In this document: positions 14,877 to 26,300 of the stretch, one piece after another
Layout of the letters: the number at the start of each line of letters is the position of its first letter
Numbering within the stretch: the first letter of the stretch is position 1
From: Macrobrachium rosenbergii
Taxonomy: Eukaryota > Arthropoda > Malacostraca > Decapoda > Palaemonidae
Reading direction: 5' to 3'
Assembly: GCF_040412425.1 (NCBI RefSeq)
Contig: NC_089749.1
Span: forward strand, 15,287,662-15,351,661
Length of the DNA: 64,000 nt
Translations under genes and position numbers: made by a program
Notes under the pieces: generated by a model
The model's input: only the letters and a program-made list of their open reading frames with translations
What the model was told of the DNA's origin: nothing
Database searches by the model: none

Positions 14877-15404
14877 ACATGACTGTTCTTCATATTCTTC
14901 TCTCAGGACTTTCTTACCTACATGCACTCCTTTAAACCACATTGAGTTAGAAGGTAGCTGCAGCTGAACCTTCAGGAGGTCTGGCATTAGGAGTAAACAT
15001 CCTCCAAAATTGAGACAAAGTGCCCAGTCATCTTCCTCTAGAAAGGGCAGGGAGCCTTCCCAAACCTTTATTTCTCCCCTCCCAGCCTTGGCCAGAAAGG
15101 GAGGGGGATCCAGAGGCTGGTAGTCTCCCTCTGTATCTGCCATGAGTAGGAGGGTGCCTGTCTTGCCAATGGGCAGTGTGGCAGAGATGAAGTGGAGCCT
15201 TCAGGACTGCTACAGAATAGCTTTCAAGGACCGTTGACCTCCCCCGTCTCCTGTAAGGGCTCTTATTATATCTTTCAGGATCCTTGAAAGCTCTGGCTTT
15301 GTTTGCAGAGGTTAAAGTATGGCTGAGAAAAAAGCGCTAGGAGTCATAGATGACCAGTCTTTGGGGTTTTACAGTTACCTCTTCCTTGTAGAGAAGGCAG
15401 CATG

Positions 15405-15528
15405 AGACTGGTCATCAGTCTCTCCCCATTTAATGAGCTTGTCCGTCTGACTCAGTTCGAGAGAAATGGCATGGTCAGTGTTGTATTTCATGAGAGAGGG
15501 TGGCTTCATGCTTTCTTTGGATCTAAAG
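15405..15528 (+). pseudogene. Reverse transcriptase fragment of DIRS-like element
   Basis: Frame 15405 encodes RLVISLSPFNELVRLTQF. The frame that starts at 15493 encodes REGGFMLSLDLK, which is the expected next motif, so a frameshift lies between. Stops follow at once. The conserved DAY motif after LDLK is not preserved. Confidence 0.7.
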
Positions 15529-15870
15529 TTTTAGTGTTGATATAGACACAGTTGCTTCATAGCAAAAAATGCCTATGCATGGTTTGTCATGAGGCACAGT
15601 TGGGTCTCATGTCCAAGCAGCAGGGAAGGTACCTGAGCATACACTTGTCAGCAAGTTTAATTAGGTTGCTGTCTCATCAGAAGCAACCAGCACGTCATCT
15701 TCAGCCACCTGTCATCACTTAAAAAGTTCATTCTGCGTTGGCAGCTCCATCAGTAGCAACTGGAATGGCACTGGTTAGCTCCAAGCTATCCTCCCTCCTG
15801 GCTCACACCTGTGAGTGTGGAAATCAAAGAGGATCTCACTTGGTAGCTGGATAACAGAAGCCTGCTGGGA

Positions 15871-16240
15871 GTTCCCCTGAACACTCCACCTCCCAGAATG
15901 TTTTTGTTTACAGCTGCATCAAAAGAATGTTGGGGTGCACATCCAAACAACTCTTATGTGGATGGTGTGTGGGCATAGGGTGAACCTCATCTGCACATCA
16001 GCATGCTTTGGATGGAGCAGCATTGCTAGCCCTGAGAGCATTCTGGCAACATGTGATGGGTCACTCTGAAGTGTTGCTGAACAATAACACCACCAGTGTA
16101 GTGGCACTATGACAAGGTGGGATGGTTTTCTTTCAGTCAGTTGACAAGGCAGTTGCATGAGAGGGTGGTTTGCCATGCCATTGAGCTGTCAGTCAGGATT
16201 ATTCTGTACAGGTGGAATGAAGTGGCAGATCAGGTCTGCT
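15871..16240 (+). pseudogene. RNase H fragment of DIRS-like element, catalytic residues lost
   Basis: The frame encodes PPPRMFLFTAASKECWGAH, then VDGVWA-stop-GEPHLHISMLWMEQ. Further frames give NNNTTSVVAL, LTRQLHERVV and RWNEVADQ. Compared with FTDAS, LHINxLEMxA and DNTTVVAY of working copies, all three acidic positions appear changed. Confidence 0.7.
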
Positions 16241-17144
16241 GCTGGGATTAGGTAGTGGGGAAGGATTGGTCCATATCTGCTGATCCCCTTGGTTGAGGTG
16301 CTAAGAGAGATTTCCCTGTGGTCCTTTCTCCATCAGCTGCATTTTCTGAGGTATCAGGTAATACAGTCCCTCCAGCTACACAATTACAGGTTATCCAGTA
16401 GAACTTGTGAGAGAGTTTGTCACAGGACTGTGTGGGAACAGTCAAGGTACCTCTGCCATTCATCTACTGCAATCTGTGGTCATCTACTGCAATTTGTGTT
16501 GTGGATAGGGCCTCTCTTTAGTCAGATAATCATGTCAGTGGATTGCAGACCTCTTAGTATACCTTTGTCAAGATGAACTTCTAAGTCTTAGCTGTAATGC
16601 ACTGTCAATTAGCTTTGAGCCAGATCGTAATACTGAATGCATTTGCAGAGTTATCCATGAAGAACTTTGAGCATTGATGTTCACCACGGGAACTGTCTTC
16701 CCAAGTGGAATGTACAGTAACTCTCGTTCTAAGCTGCCTAACTTAATAGCCATATGAGCCCTTGAGAGAGGCCTTGGATTGGGAGTTCACACCAAGATTC
16801 TTAAATTTGACAAATTACATCAGATTGATATAAGGCTTATCCTGTTTAGTGCACCTCTCTTAGGGCTTGGGCCACTCTCTTGTTCATCCCTGAGTTTGTG
16901 GCAAAAACTCAAAGCTGATCTGTCTCTTATTTTGTATACTACCTAATAGTAATAGAGATAAGTATAATAATGATTTGTTACTTATGGCCAAAGTAGTTTT
17001 TATATTCATATGAAAATAAATTGATCCTGAAGTAGTCAACTTAGTAACAAGCTAAAATGTTTTTGAACTTTTTATGTTTATATTTTTCTCTACCATATTA
17101 ACTAGCTTCATTTAACTTACCTCATGTTAATTTGTATGTTACAG

Positions 17145-17394
17145 GATTTCAAGAGTATATTGAATGGTTCAGAGTGTGATGCCTAGTCTAACAGGACCGT
17201 TCATCTTGGGCGGTGCAGGAGCAGAAAGAGAAGGAAGTGACGGGGGAGGCAGCCGTGGAGGAGGGAGGAGCAGTGGCGGCATTCGGCCTATGACAAATGA
17301 AGAATGCGGCATACGAGAAGTATGGGCACACAACATGGAGGAGGAATTTCATCACATAAGACGCGTTGTACAACAGTATCCATACGTTGCTATG
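17145..17394 (+). CDS. CNOT7: CNOT7 exon A: 5' UTR end, start codon, residues 1-77
   Basis: The exon follows a polypyrimidine/ACAG acceptor and opens with 19 nt of leader before ATG at 17164. It encodes a Gly/Ser-rich stretch and then the conserved start of the fold ([18 protein letters not shown]), ending in YPYVAM. The donor is GTAAGT in phase 0, directly before the catalytic DTEFPG. Confidence 0.93.
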
Positions 17395-20300
17395 GTAAGT
17401 GGCTTTGTGTTTTCTTATAGGGAGTTGAGTATTGGGATGGCAACGTTAATCAGGCCGTATGAAGAGTTAGAGCGATTTGAGGTTTTGAATTTCATAGATA
17501 GAGCATTCTTTAGTCTAACAGTCACAAGATGATGGTTAGTAGTGAAGGCAGGCAAAAGTTTCTTCAAGATGAATTAAGTGATGTGAAGAAGGACAGAATT
17601 AGCTTTCTCAAACTGTCTCAAGATTGCGATCCTGTAAAGAGTTAGCGGATTTCTGTACTTAACAGCTACCATATTATTTTTCCCTGTGCAACCATTTTAG
17701 ATATGATACATATTTAGATATATCTTGTAAATTGAATGTTATATGTAATGTATAGGTTAGAAACTATGTGGAATTGCTGTGAGTTATAAGATATCTAGAA
17801 AATTTTCAAGTGCAGGCTTTAACCATAGGGTCTTTGTCACTTATCAGAAAGGCCAGACCCCCAAAATGTCTGCTAAGTTGAGGTGCTACTGTATAGTAAT
17901 GCTATTGTATAGTATTTTCAGAGAGCGTGAGTTCAATACAATATTCACTCTACTTATATGATTTTCTTATTTTTCACTTCAAATTATTTCAGGATACCGA
18001 GTTCCCAGGTGTTGTGGCTCGGCCAATCGGTGAATTCAGAAGTAACGCAGATTATCAGTATCAGCTTCTGCGATGCAATGTCGATTTGCTCAAAATAATC
18101 CAGTTGGGCCTCACTTTTCTAGATGAGCAAGGGAAAACCCCTCCTGGATACAGTACTTGGCAGTTCAACTTTAAATTCAATTTGACGTAAGTATTTGGCT
18201 CGTTCAGTCGACCAGAGTAATTGATTATGTATCTGGTGATCAGTCACTGGTATTGTATCACAAATGGGAGGGGAGACAGAATTGTGAGGGAAAAATAGCA
18301 GATATGAGCAACCGTTTCTCAGACCAACCGTATGCTTTCATATTATTTAGAACTACTGGAATCTTGTTATATGATATTCTTTCATGCAAGATCCAAGATC
18401 AGGTTGCAATTACCTGATAGTCATGATAGGGTTGCAAATATTTATTAGTCCTGATTGCAGAGTGAACTTGTGAAAGTTGTTGTTTTGTACTTGAACATAA
18501 AATTTTTAAGTGTTGCATGCATCTTTTTCCCTAGGGAGGATATGTATGCTCAGGATAGCATAGACTTGCTACAAAACTCGGGATTACAGTTTAAAAAACA
18601 TGAAGAAGATGGCATTGAGCCTGTTGACTTTGCCGAACTTTTAATGACTTCTGGTATTGTACTAGTCGACAATGTGAAAATGTTGTCTTTTCACAGGTAG
18701 GTACAAGAAGCATATTGGTTTGTAAACAAGTTTCTTCACTTTCTATGTATCATTTATTTACATACTTAATTTCTCATGAAATTAGTCACAACACTAAACT
18801 GCAATATGTTTGAAGCGGCCCAAACTTTGTAACTATTTTCAAAATGCTGGTCAGCATTTTTCTCAGTTTTGTCTATTAAATGTGACAGTCCACAAATTTG
18901 AGTGCACATTATTGGGGAGCCTTCTTTGTCTCCCTTGAAGCCTCAGTGTTTTACAATAAGAAATAGGCTAAATTTTGCAAAGTTGACCATCTACATTTTT
19001 GAAATTGTAACATTCTTATTTCTTTTACTTTTTTTTTCCTTGATAACAAAATTACCATAAACAACTTTACAGAAAAATATGAACTTATTTAACATGCACA
19101 TTTTTCTTTCCCCAGTGGATATGATTTCGGATATCTGCTAAAATTATTAACCAACCAAAACTTACCGGCTGAAGAAAGTGATTTCTTCGAGTTACTGAGA
19201 CTCTACTTCCCTTCCATATATGATGTAAAGGTAAGTAACAAATTTTGTCAGTTTTACTACAGAAATTTTCAGTTTTCAGAAACTTTGAAAATTTGGGGAA
19301 GTGCTGAAAAGCAAACTAAGTGACCAAATAAAAGAGTTTTGTATTTAAAAGGGAGTTGTTCCACTTTGAATTTAATCTCGTTCACTATATTGGCAAAAAA
19401 TATTACAGTATATGGTAGATTTAATTGCTTCTGTTTTTCTGAAGGGCAAAACCTATTTTCTTTCATCTCTACACCATCATTTATATATACCCACAATATT
19501 CATGGTTTTTTATTGTCTCCAGATACCACACGCTTGTCTAATAGAAAGATCAGTATTGAAACAGAACAAGCTCCAACTTAGCCTTCATATACCTGTTAAA
19601 TTAGTTCCCTTACTGTTCTTTGTTTATTACTGCATGTTGTTAACACTTTAGCAAAATTCAGCAGTGTTTTCTTACAGGAAAAATTGTCTTGTTCATTGTC
19701 ATTCTGACCAACTTTTCCTCATCACTTATGATCACATGTCCAAAACATCTCGGTCTTGCCCATCTTTTCCAGCCTCTCGATACCACATCCCTTTTATGAT
19801 GTGATCTCAACATCCTGCCATGAAACTCAGTACAGTCAACCCCTACTTATTCGCGGTCCTGGATTCGCGGATTTCTCTATGGAACATAAATACACATTAT
19901 TCGCAGAAAATTCGCTTATTCGCAATATTTTTCCTAGAGAAATATTCACAAATTACTGTATTTTCATATTTTCGTGACTTGATGCACATTTTGTGATCAA
20001 ACTATTTAAATATTCAGGTATAAACATTTTTAGAGGGTTTTTTGGCGTTTTGAACCGTCAAAACAGGCAGTTATAAGAGTATTTAGAGGGGTTTTAAGTA
20101 TTCGCAGACTTTAGCTATTTGTGGGGGTTAGTGGTACGCATCCCCCGCGAATACGGGGGGTTGACTGTATTCCATGGGTGTATCTTTCCCGGCTGTCATT
20201 AATTTTCCTTGTTGGTGCCCATGTTACACCTGCCTTGAATCTTAATATTCCATGGTCACACCTTTCCCAATCTCTTCAGGTTCCCATGTTAGTGCCCATG

Positions 20301-23300
20301 TTTTTGCTTGTTGTAGTACTGGCCTTATGTACCCATCATAAGTTTTGCCCTTTCTATACTAATTTTAAGTAGTTAAACTAGACTGCTGAGTAAGAATACC
20401 TTCTCTCTTAGAACTGTACTGCCCTCTCTGTTAATGGGACAATTTTATTTACCAGTAGTCTTGCTATCTTTATTTCAGTCATGTTTCAGCAACTGTCTTC
20501 TCCATTTGCTCTGGTAGTATTTCAGACATAAAAAATCTCAGAATCTCTGATTTATGATGGGGTTGTGGTAATGCACAGTTTTTTCAGACAAACCCATCAG
20601 TCTTGTAGGACTATGTAATTAGTGGGTACCTGGCAATTCAGTTGGCTTTTACCTTTTGCTACTTATCTATTTGTTAGAAAAATGCAGTGTTTTGGAATAT
20701 GCAGAAACCACAAATATTGTTATATATATGATTGTTATAAAAAGAGTCAGGTTTGTATGTATCTTTATAAAAATATAGTTTAGTTGCTTATCACTTTTTT
20801 TTATGCTTTCCAATCAGTACCTGATGAAGTCCTGCAAGAATTTGAAAGGAGGATTGCAGGAAGTTGCAGAGCAACTGGAGCTAGAACGAGTAGGGCCACA
20901 ACATCAGGCCGGCTCAGACTCCCTCTTAACAGGAGCAGCGTTCTTTAAGATGAAAGAAGTAAGGTTCATTCCTTAGTAATTATTTCTTTTTGTATTTTAA
21001 TATTTTTTTGTTGTATATAGAGAAGAAATGTAGAAATCCCCTTGCTTACAAATTCTGGATGTTACAATGGATATCAATAATCTTCAATAAATAATAAAGA
21101 TTGTTAGATTTTTTTTTTAGTAAAGTTTGGTTAGGTTTGTTATTCATTGTATTCATTGTCTGATGATTTTTTTGTAAACAGTGCAGTGCTATGTACCAAG
21201 GGGATTAGCCAAAATAGCTCAGCTCACCCATTTAACACAAATTAACTTCCTAATTAACCAAGTTTCCATGACTGATTCTAGCTCGTGTTGAAGAAATACT
21301 CCTATGTGAAAGCTCTTGTTTGTAGACTTTGGAAAAATACAAGTCAAAACGCTTCAAGTGCTTACTTTAATTGTACTGTTAACCCTTACTTATGTAAAGT
21401 TCATACATTTGTACCACTTTAGTATGGTTGTACACCTGAAATAAGACTTGTAGAAAATTGTGGTACTGAACCTCACAAATAAAAAAGCAAGACAGAATTA
21501 ACAGCATATCTAGTGCTATGTGGTGGATGGCATATTCTGGGAAGATGGGAAGATCTATTCTTTCTTGAAGGAAAAAGACTGGGAGTTTTTAGGACATTCA
21601 AGACTGCAAATATGGTTTCCCTATGATAAGAGGAGAAATATTATTTGCGAGGAAATATTTTTTAATGCAAAATCATGTTTATATGAGTGTATCCGTGTGC
21701 ATGGGCTCATGGAAACTAATTAGACTTGTGTTAAAACAAACTATATTTTTTTAAAACAGTATTTATACTGTATTTTCCTTCATTTTTTTATTATAAAAGT
21801 GTTCAGCATTACCTTGATTCAGTTTCGTGTCTTCACATGTAGACGTTCTCTTCTTTGGAAGCCTTGTTAGCAAGACTTTTTTGTATGTTCCATATGAAAA
21901 TTTGCTCATGTGGATTAATGGTGATGATCACCCTCGTCACCTCACCCATAGCTGATTGTCAACAAATTCACTAACTGGCATACCAGGGAGCATCTGAATC
22001 TTAATTCTATTATCCATAATTCAAGGATAGACAGTCATACCAACTTAGCTAATTGTTAACCTCCACGGCGGATGCATACCGAACCTAGTGTTGTTCGACT
22101 TTTAAACTAAACCTGGAGGAATTGCAAAATCTTTGAAGGGTTGTTATGTGTCTCATAGGTGCAGTACTAATGCTTCTGAAAGGTTCATCCCAGTTTGAGA
22201 GCTCTTTCTATTTTCTCCCCCATTTATTATTGTAGGTAACCATAAAAAGGCAAAATTTTGCTTTTCATATGATCACATGGGCATTTATTAAAGCGAAGTT
22301 TTCTTTGTTCCTACACAAATACAAACCCTCGATCTTTACATATGGTATTAACTTCAGCAACCCGGTGAACTTTTGCAGTGTGGTTACGGTAATAGCACCA
22401 ATGGTAGGGGCAGAACCGCCACCCGCCAAATCAGTGCGCATTCAATTCTTCGCAGTTTACTTTTGGCCATTGTCTCATTTAGACATGCGTTTCTTTTCTC
22501 CGATCTACTGTTCATCCTTTTTCTTCTTTGTTTGAATGTAATTGTTTTTATGATATATTGTTTATATTTTTTATTTATGCTTTGCATATATTGATATTGT
22601 TTATATTTTTTGTTAATACTTTGTGCATATTGATATATTGAAACATTTCAGTATGTTTTTCTGTCTCCCTAATAATATATTCACTTATTCGTGCTAAGCA
22701 GCCTTATTGACAAGTTTTAGCCTGTATAAGTTTTGGAGCCTTTCGCCTTATATATCATTTTACTTCTTTTTATTTTTTGTTGCCTGTTCATATTTATGCA
22801 AACCCAACACCTGTTTCCTTGGTGGTTGTTTGTGTATTCTGTTTTCTTTTATTATGAGTATCTATGGAGAGTTGGAGGGATATCCAACTCTCGACCGCTA
22901 ACTGTTCTATTTTTTAGACATCTTCCCAACCTGGTTTTCAAGAACTTCCCTCTTTGACGTTCTGTACTTCCCTCTTTGACGTTCTTTTTCTCCTTGTTCT
23001 GAAATGCTTTTTCATAAACAATTTGTTTTTTTTTACTACACCATTTCTTGGAATGTTGTAATGTATTGGTCTTTCAGATGTTGCATAGATTGAGAGGCTT
23101 GAGGCAAGGCAGGCTTTTCATGTTTTCCAGGCGAGGGTTTCGTATTCAGTTATGCGAGAATACTTCTTGCCTAGTGCGAGGATACTTCTTGCCTAAACCT
23201 AGCAAGTTTCTCCCTCACCCTCAACACGGAGGTTGATGTTGCAAGAACTTTGACAGTGCGTTTGGTCCCAGCTTGCTCTCCAAGACCAGTGGGAGTTCCT

Positions 23301-26300
23301 GTCTTTTTTTCTTGCCCCAAGTTTGGGGGGGGGGGGTTTGAGTCGAAGGCTCACTCCCTTCCCCCTCTCTTTGTTCTTGTGATGATGAGGAAACCCCCAA
23401 ACAGTTTTCATCATTGTATGCTGTTCCAACTGTTAAATCCTTTCAAGTTTCTAACAACTTCGCCAACTTTGCCTTTTTATTGGAATAGACAAAATTCCAT
23501 CCCTTTGTGTCTCATATCCTGTCCAGGAAGTTCCTTCCACAGTCAGTTATCTTCCTTGGGAACAGTTCCTGGGTGCCTTCCATCGTTGGATTTGCAGCAG
23601 AATTTGTGCCTTCTCCTTCATCAGTTGCGCCTCCTGTCAGTACAGCCCTCTCCCAGGTCGTCTTCATCAGCCAGGGAGGATGCACAGCCGGGCTCAGTTT
23701 AACACGTGTGTGCAACATGACACGTCCATTTCTTGCTTTGAAGGAATACCACATTGTTCCTCCTTTTGGGGAGTAGGTTCTTCATTACAGCTATGAGTTT
23801 CGTAGCTGTATTGTCACTTAACTACAAACTACTACCCATCTCTACACGTTCTTTCAGGAACAAAGTGCCAGGGTTTCTTACGTCGTTGGATTTTGCAGTG
23901 GAAGTAGAGAGATACCTTCACCGTCTTCTGTCCCCGAGAGGGCTGTACAGACTTCTTGTGTACCCTTCTCTTCCCTGGCAGTTTTTTTGGGAACAGTACC
24001 AGGTTGCCGTGTTCAGTGCCCATCAGCGTAACACAGACATACATGCAAGGACATGTCTGTGTCTGTTTGGAAGGATTGTATGTATGTGCAACGAATCACG
24101 TCTGAATTGGCAATGATGTTGCCATAGTTTCCAAATGCTTGTCAAACTATGTTCTGCTTATAAATTATACATACATGCAACGAATCACGTCTGTGTCAGC
24201 TTTGAAGGAATTATATGTACATGCAGTGTGACACTCTGTGTCTGCTATACGTAAGTGCAATATGACACGTCTGTTTGCTATACATACATGCAATGTGACA
24301 CGTCTGCTTGCTTGGAAGGAGTAATACATATGAACAATGTGACATGTTCTTGTCTGCTTGGAAGGAATAATACATACAAGCAACTTGACCAATAACAAGT
24401 CTCCTTGGTTGTTTTCTTGGATATCATATTCTTATATTGTTCTCCCCATCTATGGATGTAGGGTCGGAGCCTCTCCTGCTTAGACAGTCGCTCTCTAAGG
24501 AAAGAGAACGCGGCCGCATGAGTCATGTGTCCATAGACCAGAGATAGGCAAATGTAAGATGTGTCTTTATACATTGTTGATGGTCTCGGTCTATTCATTG
24601 TATAGTATGGCATGTCCGTGACATATCGATGAAGCTGCAGTACGCTGATCGTTTCTCAGCGAAAGGTTCTTTTTCCAAGAGTCAAGAAGAGCGGCCTAGC
24701 ATGTTGCTTCTTCTTCCCGGAATGGAATCACACTTCTAGAAGGGTCTTCCCTTCCTTTCAAGTATGCTTGATTGCGGTGTGGAAGTTTCCTCATGGTGGC
24801 GTGTTTGCGAATCGACCATCGACCACGCTCACGTGAAGGTTTGGGAAGAGAACTAGATGCCCTACGGCCATACCACGTTGAACCACCGATTCTCATCTGA
24901 TCATCGGGCAAAGAGCATGATAGCACTTCTGTGGACACCTAGAATGGCAACATCCCATGTTCAAGTACATCAACAGCATGTCTTGTGCAATGCCTTTTGT
25001 TCACACTCACGTATGTGTTTTAGCTTGATCATCACTACCATCTACATACGAGTGAACAGGATCATTCTACCAACTTTTATGACCTTCATAATATAAGTTG
25101 TCAGGGTCATATTCATTGGGTAGTGGCCAGCCTCCACTTTCAATAAACATCCACATCATCAAACAAATGGTCAACGCATTCAAATGAATGGATCATTCTT
25201 GCAGGCGTTTCCGACATATGTTATGACCTTCATCGGTTATTTACAGCGATAATATCCAATGTCCATTTCAATGATGTCTACAACCGAGTGAATGAGTTTG
25301 TTCTATCAGACTCCTACGGCTGTCATTGCGTGAATTAATGATCTTTCACTCATGTTCAGACAGAGACTTTAACATTTTACAGGTATGAAGAAATCTGTTT
25401 CCTTGTTCCAATTCGAACCTAGACCCTTGATTGTTCCTACACTAATATAACTCCCTGAGCCAAGGCAGTTACAGTTTGCTAGCACGGGTTTCTTCGGATT
25501 CCCATTTGTTTTTGACTACAGGTTGATTTTGTTTACAGTGAAGTTCTGTAAAACCATACTGCCCTACGCTTCTGGAACAGGAGTCAGTTAACCCTTAATG
25601 GATGGACATCATCATGTGATGATCTATAACAGGTTTTGAGCGATGGACGGGCTAACTCATATGAGTATTAATATTATGCGCCATGTGATTTGGATGAATT
25701 TCGTGGGAATGATGTTCATAGTGCTTAAATGGTCAATAAATGACTAATGGCAACTTTAGTACCTCAGCACAGGACAGAGGGGGGATCGGTATGCCCAGGG
25801 ATTGCTGTTGGTTTTAGTTCTTATCTTTTATGATAGTATATCAGCTATAATTGTAATTTTGCAAAGAAAAGTGTAAAGAAATATTAGAAAAAAGATGTAT
25901 ACCTCACAAAAAGTTACTGCTTCTCTCCATCTCAGTAAATCTCATAAATATTTTACAACAAATATATTGAGAATTTGTTACTGATTTTAGTTCTCATCTG
26001 TTATGATATTGTGTGAGCTGTAAATATAATTTTACAAAATAAAATAAAATAAATTATTATTAAAAACATGCATAACTTGGTAAAATTAGCCTATTTTTGC
26101 AAGTGTCTTGCAAAAGAGGTCCCACACAATCTTGTAAATACAGTAGTCACTTTCAGCTTCCCATGGAAGGTAGGGAAAAATTTATAGAATTTTTTTCTTA
26201 CGCCATATGCATTTGCATATCTTCCTCTTTCCATTGATGAGTTTTTTCTTAAACTGGCCAACCTTAAAGTTTGCCCAGTCTGGTGGGGTGTGTTTGGTAT

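Larger units (their letters stand above)
13740..16850 (+). pseudogene. Decayed DIRS-like retroelement (gag-like, RT, RNase H)
   Basis: Many small broken ORFs on the + strand read as one dead element. A gag-like piece (SYQSANLWAKF, 14342-14638) is followed by reverse transcriptase (LVISLSPFNELVRLTQF, then REGGFMLSLDLK after a frameshift) and an RNase H domain (FTAASKECWGAH, HLHISMLWMEQ). The RVIDLSPLN-type RT start and FTDAS..GWGAH-type RNase H are features I associate with DIRS elements rather than Ty3/gypsy. Stops and frameshifts are frequent and catalytic acids are lost. It lies upstream of the CNOT7 coding exons, possibly inside a 5' UTR intron. I could not find its termini or a clear tyrosine recombinase. 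Confidence 0.7.

Noticed and set aside
23250..24116. ORFs of 89-150 codons at 23.2-24.1 kb
   Set aside because: No recognisable domain; they lie inside the 7.4-kb element and overlap in several frames, as expected of decayed repeat DNA.
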